A DNA stretch of 64,000 nucleotides from Henricia sp. BOLD:AAB3569 (GCA_037783545.1 JBBELK010000058.1:1240001-1304000), one strand, 5' to 3'. Counted from the first letter of the stretch, positions 1 through 11,932 are shown. Made by a program: numbers and translations. The notes: a model not told the origin generated them from the sequence alone.

Positions 1-430
1 CAATTAGCCAATTGAGTTCTCTCAAGAGGAAAGACTATAGCGTGTTACAGCAGTCTGCAGTCATATTAAACCTTTTGGGATATTAACGTTAATGCGGGGT
101 CCTTATGCTTATGCATACATGCAATGTAGTACAAGTACATGTATGCACGTGTCATTATGTTCAGCATTGGTCTGTATAACATGATATTCGACGAGTAAAA
201 TTCACAGTGATGAAATTAGATGTTAATTCAGTTTAAACCAAATATCGAGAACGGCATATGGCACATGTATTTTAACAGCTGCAGTGTTTGTTCCGGTAAT
301 GTTTAAAAAAAAAAAAAGCTGAATTACAGTAAAAAAATAAGAATTTTGTCACATGATAAATTAGAATAGAACATTTAAGAGTAGAGAATCTCAACTTGTG
401 TAAAGGTTTTACGTTATTATTTCTTACATA
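1..430. other. Unassigned AT-rich sequence
   Basis: No exon, promoter or recognisable element was found. It contains TACATG words and short homopolymers. It lies upstream of the first exon found and may be intron or intergenic. Confidence 0.4.
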
Positions 431-847
431 AGGCATGTTTCTATTGAGACCCATTTACTGGATAATGCCTTAAAGACGGAAAATTTGCTCAGTAGAAACG
501 GGTCTTTCCCGCTATTTTTCGGTGAATGGCGGGGAGAATTTTCCTTCTCGAGGAAGGAAAATGCCGGGGAATTTATCGGGTAAGCGCCAATAGAAACACA
601 CCCTTCTCCCCGAGTGCGCGTACAGGGGAGAAAATGTAAACATATGACCGCACAATGAACGATCCAATGCATGTGTTTGACCTCTGCATGCGACCTTTAC
701 CCGGCAAATCCATGAAGCGTGATGAAAGGCCAGCAAGCTTGGCTATTTTCTGGATAGAGCTGCTCAGTAGAAACTTCGCGTTGCCCGCTATTTACCGGCA
801 AATGGGTTTACCGGTAAAATTCTTGATCTTCAATGGAAACACGCTAA
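431..847. repeat. TIR element family J, copy 1
   Basis: The left end GCATGTTTCTATTGAGACCC and the right end, whose reverse complement reads GCGTGTTTCCATTGAAGAT, are inverted copies. Inside, words such as TTTACCGG and CAGTAGAAAC occur in both orientations. Related copies are at 17693-18583 and 25666-25812. No transposase is present, so it is a non-autonomous DNA element. Confidence 0.75.
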
Positions 848-882
848 CTGAGGTACATGTACTTTGCATATTGCCTACCGTC

Positions 883-1118
883 CTGGGGCAAATTTCATAA
901 AGCTGTTTTGTAGAAAAATGTGCTTAATACGAAATTTGTTTATTTTATAAAAATGGGTTGGCAGTCAAAATTGTATGTCAACTTGTGTTCTTAGCAAGAA
1001 TAACATGCAGAACACCAGTAAATCGTCATGCACATCACATAAGATTTTGACAGTTAACCCATTTTATAAAGCAAATAAATTTTGCATTAGGCAAATTGTT
1101 CTGCTAAACAGCTTTATG
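883..1118. repeat. TIR element family I, copy 1
   Basis: It starts GGGGCAAATTTCATAAAGCT and ends with the inverted CTGCTAAACAGCTTTATG. The middle holds CTTGTGTTCTTAGCAAGAA, shared with other copies at 15866-16108, 24293-24716, 37841-38085 and 61418-61670. It is a very common MITE-like family here. Confidence 0.8.
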
Positions 1119-1712
1119 GTGTGGATTGTTTTCCATATAGAAGTGTGTGCATATGTAGTCTTAAACCTACCGCGGATCGGACGTCCCATTGTTCCTCTTT
1201 TATTTGGACTTAGTTTTTTTGGTGACTGCTCTCATTTGTTTTATGCACGATTCTAAATCACGGACCCCCTTGGCAGTCGCGGACCCTATTGTTCCTATTG
1301 TGTTAAACATCATTTGAATACAGAAACCCGCACACAAAGTGGCTAAAAATCATGCATGAAGAGATGAGGAAACAAAAATAGTTAAATCAAGTTTTATTTC
1401 ACTGGGATGTTTTCATAATCAAATGACTTGATTGGCACAGTTGGAATTAAAGATGGCAGGCTTGTTTATCTTAAGTCTTTGCGCATAAGGAAATGGAGTT
1501 GCATTTAAATGAAGTAAAGTTGCAGTCAGACGGTCTTTGTGACAAATCACAAAATATTTGCAAGTGGGTCTGGCTTTTCAATCAGATAACAAAAATTTGT
1601 AACATTTTCAGATGGTAGACAAATTGTTTGTACCAGCTATTTTTTTCAATATTTAAGTAAAATTATGTCTTTGTCCCTAAAACTAAAACTATGGTATGAT
1701 GATGTGTGTGTA
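1119..1712. other. Unassigned non-coding stretch
   Basis: No feature was recognised here beyond short AT-rich runs and scattered stops in all frames. Confidence 0.4.
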
Positions 1713-2125
1713 TCACCCTGTTTACACTTAATCCCGAGCTCGGGGTCTAACACCGAGCTTGGGATCAGCCCTGGATCACAAACTGAGTGTAAACACTATC
1801 GGGACCAAATTAGCCCCGGATCAAACTCGAGGGTTCGATCCCGAGCTCGGGATCAGTTTGCGGTGAGATGAGCAATTAATCTTTACTGCATCCTGCTGCA
1901 TCCGCTCCACGGCTGTAGTGGAGGAAAAGCTCTCGAAATTCAAGTGGCCTTGTACACTATACATGCACAACCCATGCACACATTGATCAGTACATGCACA
2001 AAGAGCATGACCTTTGACTGCAACTTCTGGCACCTCGCTCGAGATCAACTACAAAATGTAAACGCAGCACTTATAAGGGGATCAATCTTGATCCTGAGCT
2101 TGGGGCAAGTGTAAACAGTGTTAGT
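1713..2125. repeat. TIR element family C, copy 1
   Basis: The ends are TGTTTACACTTAATCCCGAG and, at the right, GAGCTTGGGGCAAGTGTAAAC. Near-palindromic words of the GATCCCGAGCTCGGGATC type recur inside. The core (about 1880-2060) matches 21800-21995 in the opposite orientation. A shorter copy lies at 14836-14994. Confidence 0.85.
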
Positions 2126-2268
2126 TGAACTTGATTGGAAATTACATGTAGGATCAAACCTTTAAGGAATGGACCAATCCAGAAAACTTGGTGTCCCACC
2201 CGAAGATTGAAGTAGCCAATCACTGTGAATTATGTTTTTCTCCAAGCCACCCTCCCCCGGCTACCCTG

Positions 2269-2371
2269 CTCCCCACCCCCACCCCCCACACCCCACCCCC
2301 ACCCCCACACCCCACACCCCACCCCCCACACCCACCGGCACCCCACACCCACCGGCACCCCACTTCCCTCC
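2269..2371. repeat. CCCCAC-rich low-complexity tract
   Basis: It is an imperfect microsatellite of CCCCAC/CCCACAC units that produces long spurious Pro/His ORFs on the + strand. A pure G run follows at about 2542-2561. Confidence 0.9.
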
Positions 2372-2742
2372 TCCTGGGCTACATGTACCCCAGAGGTGGG
2401 GATTGTCACTTTTCGCCTGACAAAATCTCCACCCCACAGGTGCAAAACATGCATGCTATCGGATGCACAGACATTTTTATTTCAGTGGGTCAAAATTCCC
2501 ACGAAAAACATAATCAAACTTCCAGGTAAAGGGTGGGGCAGTGGGGGGGGGGGGGGGGGGGTGGTTTGGTTGAGGGGGGAAATTTATAGGTGCACAGCCA
2601 CTTTTCTAACTATACACAAATTAGTAACCTAGAAAGTCAATTTCGTTGGCAATTTCTGTCTTGTAAATTTACTCATAAAATAGCATATACTCATGCATTT
2701 CCCAAAGGAACGAACCTTGGTCTACTAATTTGACATCATACA

Positions 2743-3210
2743 CCGCGTTTACACTCGAATCGGCAAAGGTGGATACAGATCCAGCATTTTTATTGCGACC
2801 ACAAAACTGAACATTTGCCGCGTTTACACTACACCTCAAATCGCTTCAACTCGCTTCAGAAACCGCAAAAGTCACCACTAAATGTAGCTGCAGCGCAGCG
2901 TGAGCTGTGCCAGATTGGTCAATTAAATCTACTACACGGCGGGCACCGCCCCAAGGACACTCAAATTGCCGAATCTGTATTCGGGTAGCTTTTACACTAC
3001 AAGCGACCTTGACGATTGCAGGGTTCAACCCCGCAATTGCGGGGTTCAACCCTACCCCAAAGGTGACTTGAAAAAGGCGAATCAGACCCGGGTCTGATCC
3101 GCCTTTTTCAAGTCACCTTTTGCGTTTACACTTAGTGCCTACCCGGCTTCAACTCCCCTTTTTGGAAATTGCGGAGTTCGATTCGGCAAAGGCGAATCGA
3201 GTGTAAACGG
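2743..3210. repeat. TIR element family D with internal perfect hairpin
   Basis: The left end is CGCGTTTACACTCGAATCGG and the right end reads GGCGAATCGAGTGTAAACGG. In the middle a long palindrome (3056-3120) centres on CCCGGG. Its design resembles family C but the sequence differs. Only one copy is seen in the window. Confidence 0.82.
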
Positions 3211-3644
3211 GGTTATACAGACATGGGCTAGTTTGGTTTTATTCCATGGTACTCTAGCTGCCAACATCAACATTCCCCTTCCCCAACACCAATTTCCTAT
3301 TCACCTTATCTATACTACGCTTGCGTACACCTGGACTTACGAACTCCACCCAATATCGTATCACATGATTCTTGCACAAAGCGATGAAAGCCGACGGCGA
3401 AAAAACGAAAACCGTGACTCATCCTATCGCTATTCAGATTGCAACTAGGTTTCTGGGGTGGACAGAACTGGAGTGTTTTCATTTCTTGGGGGTTGCTACA
3501 ATACCCTTGAACTACAGTCAGTTGCCAAGGTTGGGGCGGAGGATCTGTTACGAATTGCTATGCCTTAAAGGCATTATTGTGGGAGCAGTTGTTAAGGTGT
3601 TGTAGTGTTAACAAGGACATCATTATACATTTGTATATGTACGT
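3211..3644. other. Unassigned non-coding stretch
   Basis: Short ORFs here overlap in several frames and lack splice or homology support. No element ends were recognised. Confidence 0.35.
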
Positions 3645-3870
3645 AGGTCTTTCCACAGTAAAGGGGGCATTTTGGCAACACGGACCATATTTTCGAGGAA
3701 ATACCTTTGTCTGGTCTCAAAATAAAAGAAATGAGTTTACGTTGTTCTGAAGAGATAACTTAGGTCCAAAAAGGGTTACAAATAGTGTGACAACATGCCT
3801 TTCTAAAAACCCTGTGTACAAATTTCAAATATATGCTCATAAACGAGACGGACACTTGCGTATATTGGTC
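3645..3870 (+). repeat. Foldback family A, half copy
   Basis: It starts GTCTTTCCACAGTAAAGGGG, then CATTTTGGCAACAC and CCTTTGTCTGGTCTCAAAATA. It is one arm of the foldback seen whole at 42283-42712 and 61736-62142. Confidence 0.85.
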
Positions 3871-4596
3871 GATCGGTGTCGTGTTTCTCACAAATTAAAA
3901 AAAATTGTTCGTTACAAGATAAAAGAATTCTGTATTTTTATTACCTACCCACATAAAAAAAAAATTGGCTCACGCGACGTTAAATTTCATTTTTTTGAAA
4001 GAACATGCAGGCAAATGTGCAAACATGCGTAGGATGTCTGTCAGTGCAACATAGAATGTTATCATTAATCTAATCTGCGAACATTTGTTTCCTGTTTTTG
4101 GAAAGCCATGAAAAGAGTAGACCTATACAGTCTTATCAATAGAAATGAATGTCTGGGATGTAGGGCCTACATGTCTTTTAATGTACATGTACGTGTGTAA
4201 CCACAATATGTCATTAGTGTCCAAACGGGGTGTTAAATTTGACAGTATTGGTCAGAAAATTTAATATTCGGACTCAAATATCCAACGCGCACGATAGAAC
4301 ACTTGCTCTGGCATGACAAATTTTGAAGATTTATTTGGACATGTGGAAAATGAATGTATCCTTTTTAATAAATCGCTTGTGTGCAGACATAATTAGATTA
4401 GACAGTTCTGAAAGACGGAAAAATTAATAAAGTAGGAATTGAAATGATGTATTACACAGAATTAGTGTCTGATAAAATAATAATGGATTGTGTCCGAATC
4501 ATATATTTCCATGGCACGTGACTTGAGATATTTGTTTGCTAACCTCTGTTTTTGCTAGCAAGAATTTTTTCTTGAGAAGCCATAGTCAGGCACATT
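3871..4596. other. Unassigned AT-rich stretch
   Basis: Nothing recognisable was found. Composition is AT-rich with poly-A runs near 3897 and 3957. Confidence 0.35.
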
Positions 4597-4737
4597 AAAG
4601 ACGAGGTCTCGCCAATGCGCGCGCGAGGAACAATTTCGTGCCCTGAAATTCACCACTCCATGCCTTTATATGGAGCTGTCAATTTCGTGGCACGAATTTG
4701 TTACTTGTGCGCGCATTGACGAGCCTGCGTCTTTAAA
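4597..4737. repeat. Small TIR element (141 bp), CpG-rich ends
   Basis: The left end TTAAAGACGAGGTCTCGCCA and the right end ACGAGCCTGCGTCTTTAAAG are inverted. Inner GAACAATTTCGTGCC and GGCACGAATTTGTT also pair. It is a single compact hairpin-like element. Confidence 0.8.
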
Positions 4738-5096
4738 GGAGCATAACCAGATCACTTTTTGACACTCCCCACCCCCTCCCCCCTCCCCCAATACCTCATG
4801 GGTGATAAGATTTTGATATCATATCATGCGTCATATTTTTTTTCTTTTCATTACCATTCTGAAATTTTGCGCTCTCAATCCGTATATTTTCAAGGATATT
4901 GTCCAAAAACCACCGATAAACTAATTTATCCGGTTATATAAAGCAGTGCAGTGATTACACCAACCTTTTTGCTACCACATCCAAATTTAAGATTGCAAAT
5001 TTGTGTTTTCTCCTTTGAGTAGTATTTTGGGAGGTATTTTATATGATTGTTAGGTTAGAACGAAATCCATTTTCTGAAAAAATCTGGACAAGCTCC
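4738..5096 (+). repeat. Repeat family L, copy 1
   Basis: It begins AGGAGCATAACCAGATCACT and carries CTCAATCCGTATATTTTCAA and CAGTGCAGTGATTACACCAA. It matches 18632-18985 along most of its length. Shorter copies are at 9090-9228 and 63846-64000 (reverse). Confidence 0.82.
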
Positions 5097-6379
5097 TTTC
5101 AGCTTCATTTCCATTTAAAGGAATGGACAACACTCGTTTGGAGTTATCGACGAATTTAATCAAAAATATTACCGATGTATTGCCCGGTGCATAAACCTTC
5201 ATGAGAATCAGAGAATCTTGTTTACAACGTCGGCAACACAATTAATTTTGATGATAAACTCTGCAACTATGTGCAGCGCCATATTTGAAATTTTGAAAGG
5301 GATGATGACGTCAACCATGCAACGATTGCATGAAAGACGTCAATATTGATGCCTTGTTTTCCCGACTCCCATACGCCGTGAAATATGTAAAAATCGGTTG
5401 TGTCCTGACTCATGCCCTCTCAAGTCTGAGCGCCGAACTGCAAAAGATGGTGACTTACATGAAGCGTACAGAGTTAGGCAACCCTTTGCAAGTGTTGTCC
5501 TTCTTTTAAGTCTAGTGTGAAACAACCAGGGAATTTCTGCCTCACGAGATACAGATGAACCTTACTGCAAATCTCATCTGTTCATGCACAACGCCAGGCA
5601 GTGCTAAAAACAGTTCCGTCAAAAATGCGTTCACCTTTCCAATTATTTACTTTTACCTCGGGGGGAATTTAAACAGTGAGTCACAGAATTTACTTTGGAC
5701 GTTTCCTGTTCACAATCAAGTACATGTACGGTACATAATATGCTGCATATTTCCAGTATGCGTTAATTTGGGTTGTATAAGCCCTTTTCCCACACAAAAT
5801 TGTATAGAGTTAGCACTAAACTACCATTCCCGAAACAGTTTACAATGTACATAGTTTCATGCAAGGGCAGATTACCATGTACGGACACCCAGGATTTTCC
5901 TTGTTATAACATATAAACCATGTAAAAATGTTAGTTTGATGATGATAACGCAAATTTAGCGGGGAAAGTGTCATGAATTTCTGAAGGAAAAACTTAAAAT
6001 ATTTGAGAGTTGTGCCATAGGTTTACTGTATGGGGTCCTCATGCACTCACAGGAAAAAAATATTATTAGGGAACTTGCATCATGTTCAGATCGAATCATT
6101 GGTGATCTAAGAAAACCATTCACATTCTGAAAGATCGAGAGTTACATATTTGAGAAAATAGTGCTTATATTTTGTGATGCGCTCTTTGAAAATGAGTCGC
6201 TTCTCACATACACAGCTTAGGCCGAGTTTTTGGTATTGTAACTAGAAATCAGCAGTGGATCCAGGCTCATTAAAATATAAAAATATGATGAAAGTACCGC
6301 ACAGTACCCGAAAATTCTAGGTGGTATCCAAGCACCACCAGGAATTTCCATTGCATGTTTGTCGGTATCTGCCACTGAT
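5097..6379. other. Unassigned non-coding stretch
   Basis: No exon, RNA gene or element was supported. Small ORFs are isolated and lack paired splice sites. Confidence 0.35.
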
Positions 6380-6590
6380 TTTTAGTTAAGTCGGCCGTAC
6401 ACCTTGCGTTTCGACTCCGTTGCGATTGCACAGACAAGCCAAATTTCGAGCATGCTCAAAATTCTGCGATTGCGTTGCGACGGACACGGAACGCATCACA
6501 AAACCTGTACACCTTGTGATGCGACTGCACAACATGCACTATCGGGAACGGATCACAGACGAAATGCAAGGTGTACGGCCGGCTTTATGG
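6380..6590. repeat. Small TIR element family M
   Basis: The left end CGGCCGTACACCTTGCGTTT and the right end AAATGCAAGGTGTACGGCCG are nearly perfect inverted copies. The interior repeats TTGCGATTGC, GCGTTGCGAC and their complements. It is about 0.2 kb and non-coding. Confidence 0.87.
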
Positions 6591-7043
6591 TCGCAAAAAT
6601 TTGACCCATACATGTACTTTGCGAGACAAGAAGCGACTCATTTTTGCATGTCACATTGTTTCTGTATGCTTTTTGAAGAACTGTGGAGCTTGTGGGGACA
6701 AAAACTAAATTAGAAAAATCTTTGACTATTTGCTTTTTTAATATAGCATCACAAATAGCCAATGAGGATAGAATTTTAAAATGAATGACCTTACATATAT
6801 TGCAGCAATTTAACAGGTACTAATTTGTAATTTCTGCCTGTTACATGTATATGCCATGAGTGTAATGTCAAGTAGTTCAATGGCAGTGCAGTATTTGGAA
6901 TGAATTTGAAACGATGCAGTGACGATACAAGTGTCATAAGACAAATGGAAAAAAATGTACTTTACTTGAAGACAGTCCGTACATTTTGGGTGTGGTGCCG
7001 TAAAAAATAAATCTTTTTTTTTAAATTGATAATTTTCTAGAAA

Positions 7044-7360
7044 CATAATAATAATAATAATAATAATAATGTATTAATTTATATTGCGCCCATTCCATCC
7101 AATGTTCACAGGCGCATTACACTTTCAATAATAATAATAAAAAATATTTTAAAAAAAAGTTATTAAAACAGGTTAACATAACTACAATACATTAATTTAC
7201 ACGTGTAATTACCTAAACATAGAAAGTGCATCGGTAGATATCAAACCCACCCATCAATAAAAAGCTTGTTTAAAAAGGTGAGTTTTCAACACTGATTTAA
7301 AAACATCAAGACTAGGAGCACTCCTAACATTAAGTGGAAGTTTGTTCCATAGGTGTGGTG
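7044..7360 (-). mobile_element. Non-LTR retrotransposon (LINE) 3' end, strongly 5'-truncated
   Basis: Read on the minus strand, the distal part encodes LWNKLPLNVRSAPSLDVFKS then VLKTHLFKQAFY and a stop. This is the typical C-terminal tail after the reverse transcriptase of CR1/L2/RTE-like LINEs. A 3' UTR follows and ends in an (ATT)n tail at 7049-7071. Only about 0.3 kb remains, as usual for 5'-truncated insertions. Confidence 0.82.
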
Positions 7361-8284
7361 CACATAACAGTTATTCGCTTTCAAATGAGACATCAGGGAA
7401 AAAAATGGACGACGTTTAGTTATCAAACAAAATACTGTCAATATTTCGAATTATTTCGGTCTGAAATACATGTAATTCAAGGCATAGAATTTCCCAAGTC
7501 TGCCCTGTGTTTGGTCTACAGCACCCAGCGCACAGCACGCCCTCCGTACTGGTGGCCCGTCCAATCTTGTTTCTTCTGTCTTAGAAAGTCTTCCGAGACT
7601 GGGCAAGTCTGTAAAAAAGGCGCAAAAACGGCCTTGCAAAACGGCGTTTTTCACAGGGTTGCCAATGTCTAAAGTTCAAAGTATGTTTTTTCGTTAAAAT
7701 AAAGTAAATGCTTAAAAAATTCGTTCAGAGAAAAAAAAAGGAATTTGTTAAGAATCACGGACTGTATATCTTTAACTCTGGACAAGAAGAAAAACAAATG
7801 TAAATTTTCTTCAGAAACAAGTCAAATTCTTTGTCTTTTTCAAGGTCTGTGATGGAATTAATTAAAGGCCAACATTTTGTGTGTACAGGCAAGATGCTGG
7901 CAGTGGTTTTTCGGCTGGAAGTAGACTTTCTAAATTTTGAGAAATTTGAACATTTATCAACTTGATACATTTTATAAACAGCTTTGATACACATGTCTGC
8001 AAAAAGCTTCTCTAGATCTGTGCTGAAAATTCCGGGAGTGAGAATTATTTATTTTTAATCAAAAAGTGCAGATTTCTTTTTGCATTTTTTGTTGCTCAGT
8101 AAAGTACAAATGCTCTAAAATTCAATTAATTTTCTCCTCCACAGCTGTGCTTTTCAAAAATAGGTCACTGAAGAATGTTCGCTCATCCAACACAGATACA
8201 CACAAAAATCAATGTCGGTGAAACGCTTTTAAAAATCAATCGTATTTGCACAGTGCCATGGCTGCCCTTTCGTCGCATCCCCCA
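7361..8284. other. Unassigned non-coding stretch
   Basis: No coding or repeat assignment was possible. It is AT-rich with short isolated ORFs. Confidence 0.35.
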
Positions 8285-8440
8285 AATCTATACTGGGCAA
8301 CAAAGGAAATGCCAAAATTGTCTTCACTTTTTGATTGAAAAAAGCAGTCAACCTGTAAGTGGGGAATTTCAGCACACGGACATTTTATGCAGTCAAGCAT
8401 AATAAAGCTGTTATGTGAATATTTTGATGTCAACTTATAA
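8285..8440. repeat. Dispersed repeat, copy 1 (partner at 16390-16620)
   Basis: Words such as TTATGTGAATATTTTGATGT and CTTTTTGATTGAAAAAAGCA occur inverted at 16470-16640. No coding signal is visible. It is an ancient interspersed repeat of unknown class. Confidence 0.65.
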
Positions 8441-8660
8441 TTAAAGGCCCTCTGTATCATTTGCAATGACCCCAAAAGTTAATCAACGAGTTGACAGAGA
8501 AAACCTTCCTCAAAGTAAAGATTGAATGAGTAGCAACTATCTAATGAAATGTTTCCGCACGAGATGATTATAATTTTACCAGAAATAATCCATTTGCAAA
8601 CGATTTACTTAGTTTGTTCTCATCTGGGCGGTCCGAAATGGGCGCTGTGTACTGCTGTGG

Positions 8661-8884
8661 GACGCGCGCCACAGAGTGCATGACGCGCGCCACAGAGTGC
8701 ATGACGCGCGCCACAGAGTGCATGACGCGCGCCACAGAGTGCATGACGCGCGCCACAGAGTGCATGACGCGCGCCACAGAGTGCATGACGCGCGCCACAG
8801 AGTGCATGACGCGCGCCACAGAGTGCATGACGCGCGCCACAGAGTGCATGACGCGCGCCACAGAGTGCATGACGCGCGCCACAG
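8661..8884. repeat. Perfect 21-bp minisatellite, 10 full units plus a partial
   Basis: The unit GACGCGCGCCACAGAGTGCA plus T repeats without any visible change from 8661 to 8870, then 14 bases of an eleventh unit. The length is a multiple of three, so several frames on both strands stay open and give spurious repetitive ORFs. Each unit has three CpG in a GCGCGC core, which makes a dense CpG patch in AT-rich surroundings. Confidence 0.98.
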
Positions 8885-9089
8885 TAGAGTACGCAACCGG
8901 CCGACTGAGAATGAATATTTGAAACGCCCTGCCAAGACCGGCAAAACGCATATGGATTTTCATGTTTTTAGAAAACGTGGTACATTTGACATAACTGAAA
9001 TTTCTTCGGATGAGTTTGTTGATGTCCTTCTTTTGATTTATAATGGTTTTTTCCCAGAATCGCTCAAAAATAGATCATCTATAGGGCCT

Positions 9090-9228
9090 TTAGAGAAGCG
9101 TGACCAGATCACATTTTTGATTCCCCATTTTTCCTATGGGTGTTGAGATTTTGATACCATATAATTTGTCATATTTTTCTCATTAACAAATTTGCGTTCT
9201 CAATCCGTATATTTTCAACGTTCATTTG
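9090..9228 (+). repeat. Repeat family L, copy 2 (partial)
   Basis: It contains CCTATGGGTGTTGAGATTTT, TTGATACCATATAATTTGTC and CTCAATCCGTATATTTTCAA, nearly identical to 18670-18780. The distal part found in copies 1 and 3 is missing. Confidence 0.82.
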
Positions 9229-9655
9229 AGTTAATTTGCATGTTTGGCACAAAAAAACAAATAAATCCCTCCAGCTATTACAGTCTACATTAATTTGTAA
9301 TTTAATTAAATTTCTGTGCTTTCTTTTAGCAAATTTCATAAATTGAGGCCAATAGGAATCAATGAATTGACATTTATGGCCGACAAAATCAACCTAGTGG
9401 CACCACAGACCATAATAATATTAAATAGGCTCTGTTTTCCGATGTCCCTTTATTTCATTACGCAGCGTTAGACGGCATAATGTACCCGTGTTTCCTGCCA
9501 TGCGTAGTACTTATTGATGTGCCGACAGCAGATCGCGGAGTCAGCTTGCACACGCGATTGCTGCGAAACTGGTTTAACCGAAGGAGAAAATAAATTGTGT
9601 TATTGTTGGCCCATGGGGGAATTTATTACATTATTTATTCCATTCAGATGTATTC

Positions 9656-10391
9656 TTAAAGGGGCTATGTCACGGTTTGCGCATGCGCTGCAAAACTTGA
9701 AAAAGTGTGGCGAACTTTTTCAAGTTTTGTCGCCAGGTTTTGCATATCCTATTCAATCTTTGCCATCCATTATAATTCTTTAGTAATTTTGGCAGTGGTG
9801 TACTTGTCAACGTCCAGGATGTCCTGATGCATTACTTTTTACTTGGAATCGCACTGTTTGCCGTATTTTTAAGCCGCCAAACATCGACATCACCGTGTTT
9901 GCGGCCGTCGTTAAAAAGAGTTTTTTCATCCCGTCAATAAACTCGACAAAACATGACAGAAACGGCATTGAATGATATGAATGACATGGTTGAATACAGC
10001 AATTTATTTAACCCTGTTTTCCATCAAAACTGACATGCTAGCTTATTTGGTCCTGACAGCAATTTTACAGCATACCTTCTGTCCTTGGAAAGACACAGTG
10101 GCCGCCACCGCTGTACGATTTTGTTTTGATCGAGCAATCGCGCGCGCGCGATGCCAAATCGAACAAATGCGCGCACACGATGCACAATGTAGTTGAATTC
10201 TGCGTATTATAAACACTCATGAACAAACACACTGCCCATGCGGGACGTGCCAAGTACACGATGTACACAACTTTAGCACACGCATTAATGGCGTTGTGTA
10301 ACGAAATTGCACTACATTCATCTGAGCCCGCACGTGTGTCAAAATATGAAAGGATTTGGCGCATGCGCAAACCGTGACATAGCCCCTTTAA
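9656..10391. mobile_element. 736-bp DNA element with perfect 33-bp terminal inverted repeats
   Basis: The left end starts TTAAAGGGGCTATGTCACGG and runs to GCGCATGCGC. The right end is its exact complement (10359-10391). The interior has an alternating GCGCGCGCGCGA run near 10140 and no convincing transposase ORF, so it is non-autonomous. The perfect ends suggest a young insertion. Family is unknown. Confidence 0.9.
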
Positions 10392-10690
10392 AGTCTGTGT
10401 GAGAAAAGTTGGTTTTTTTAAAGTCTGTAAATACAGACTTGGAAATAAGGTATACCGCGAGGCAAAATTGATTTAAATTTTCAACGATTTTGATTTGTCA
10501 AAATAAAGGCTTTTTAATTACCACTTACCTGTTTAATGACAAATTAATCTGAATCATCATGTATTATTAATGTGTCACTATCATACAAAGTGATTTGTAG
10601 CACCGCGGCCGTGCGGTTGAGTTGGTTCACGGTCGAGTTGGCAAATGGTCAACATGTCGGTACTCGTAAAATTTTAATCATGTTAATTTT
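10392..10690. other. Unassigned non-coding stretch
   Basis: No feature was recognised between the TIR element and the LINE fragment. Confidence 0.35.
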
Positions 10691-10705
10691 AATAAGGTTG
10701 CCCGG

Positions 10706-11719
10706 CGGGCAACTATGCTTATTTATTTATTTATTTATTTATTTATATCTGATATTTAATCAGGGTGACTCGTTCACATTAATGTGGTCTCCCACGAGGC
10801 CCTGAATGTAAAAACAATACTATAAAACAATTAAAGTAACATAAGATTCATTAAAAATTAGAAATATTAATAAAATAATAATAAACAGGCAAGAGGTTTT
10901 AGTTAAATTTAGTTTAAATAAATAAAACAATGCTTTAAAACAAACATAAAATAATCGACGAAAATATACACAAATGACAGAAAAAGTAAAAATGGAAATC
11001 ACACGAGAATAAAGAAACCCTGGATAAAACATATAGTATCAATTAACAAACAAATAGATGGACGGGTTAACTGACAACAGACTGACCAATAGTCAAACGC
11101 ACAGAGGGAGGGATGGACAAATATACTAACGGACAGACATACAAACAGATGGTACGACGAGCTGACGGACAACATATACGGATAGGATGACAATTCAATA
11201 AAATTGATAAAATATATACGTGTAGTAATAATACAGTTATAAATACTATACAGAGATGAACTAAAACAATTATACCTAACATGTAAATTAAACAAGGGTA
11301 TCTTTTAGTACTGACTTGAAAGAGCTAATTGATGCTGCCGATCTGATGTTTTGGGGAAGATTATTCCAGACAATTGCCCCGGCGACAAAAGGGCTGTGCT
11401 TTAAGCATTCTGTTTTGTATTTAGGAATAAATAATGTGTCTTTAGTCGCCTGTCTGGTAGTGTGATGGTGCAGATCGGATATTTTAAGGATTTCGGCTGT
11501 AAGATAAGAAGGAGTAAGATTGTTTATACACTTGTACATAAGTACTGCTCGCAGATATTGAAATCGTGTCTGCAGCGGCATCCAGCCTAATGTATTAAAC
11601 ATCTCTTTAGAGGGAGTGTCGTAACCTTTACTTAGAATTAATCGGGCAGCACGTTTTTGAAGTTTTAATAACAATTGGTTGCCCGGATGAATTGTTGGTT
11701 GCCCCGGGCAATCGGGCAA
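10706..11719 (-). mobile_element. Non-LTR retrotransposon (LINE) 3' part with reverse-transcriptase C-terminus
   Basis: On the minus strand an ORF from 11719 to 11288 reads LLLKLQKRAARLILSKGYDT, later FQYLRAVLMYKCINNLTPSY and VWNNLPQNIRSAAS. This is the standard C-terminal region of CR1/L2/RTE-type ORF2. The first residues (PGNQ and upstream) come from flanking GGTTGCCCGG-type DNA, so the true 5' end is near 11680. A 3' UTR of about 0.57 kb ends in an (AAAT)n tail at 10721-10748. It is 5'-truncated and inactive. Confidence 0.88.
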
Positions 11720-11932
11720 CCGTTAATATCGCACCCTGCTGCATGACTGCTTAAAACTTCTGTGTGTAAAATTTGCAAATGAAAAGACGTCTGGCATAAT
11801 ACAATGGCTCAACGTCTGAAACGAGGCTGCGTGTCAATTTGAAATTTGTCGATTTACTGGGTTTTTTTTCCATTAAAAAAATTGGAAAAAAATAAATTTG
11901 CATTTCTTTTGTTGCTAGGAATACTTGAACAT

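Noticed and set aside
2188-2632. Long Pro/His-rich ORFs on the + strand
   Set aside because: They come from the CCCCAC microsatellite and poly-G tract. Several frames are open at once and there is no splice or homology support.
8661-8884. CRISPR-like array
   Set aside because: The repeats are directly contiguous with no unique spacers, and the context is a eukaryotic genome.
8568-9146. Repetitive ORFs on both strands (ATECMTR, HDARHRV, WRASCTL, ARVMHSV repeats)
   Set aside because: They are by-products of the 21-bp minisatellite, whose length is a multiple of three. No unique coding sequence flanks it in frame.
10820-11295. Hydrophobic minus-strand ORFs (SLCVFDYW, FFILV types) next to the LINE
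   Set aside because: They lie in the LINE 3' UTR, are AT-rich and have no conserved motif.
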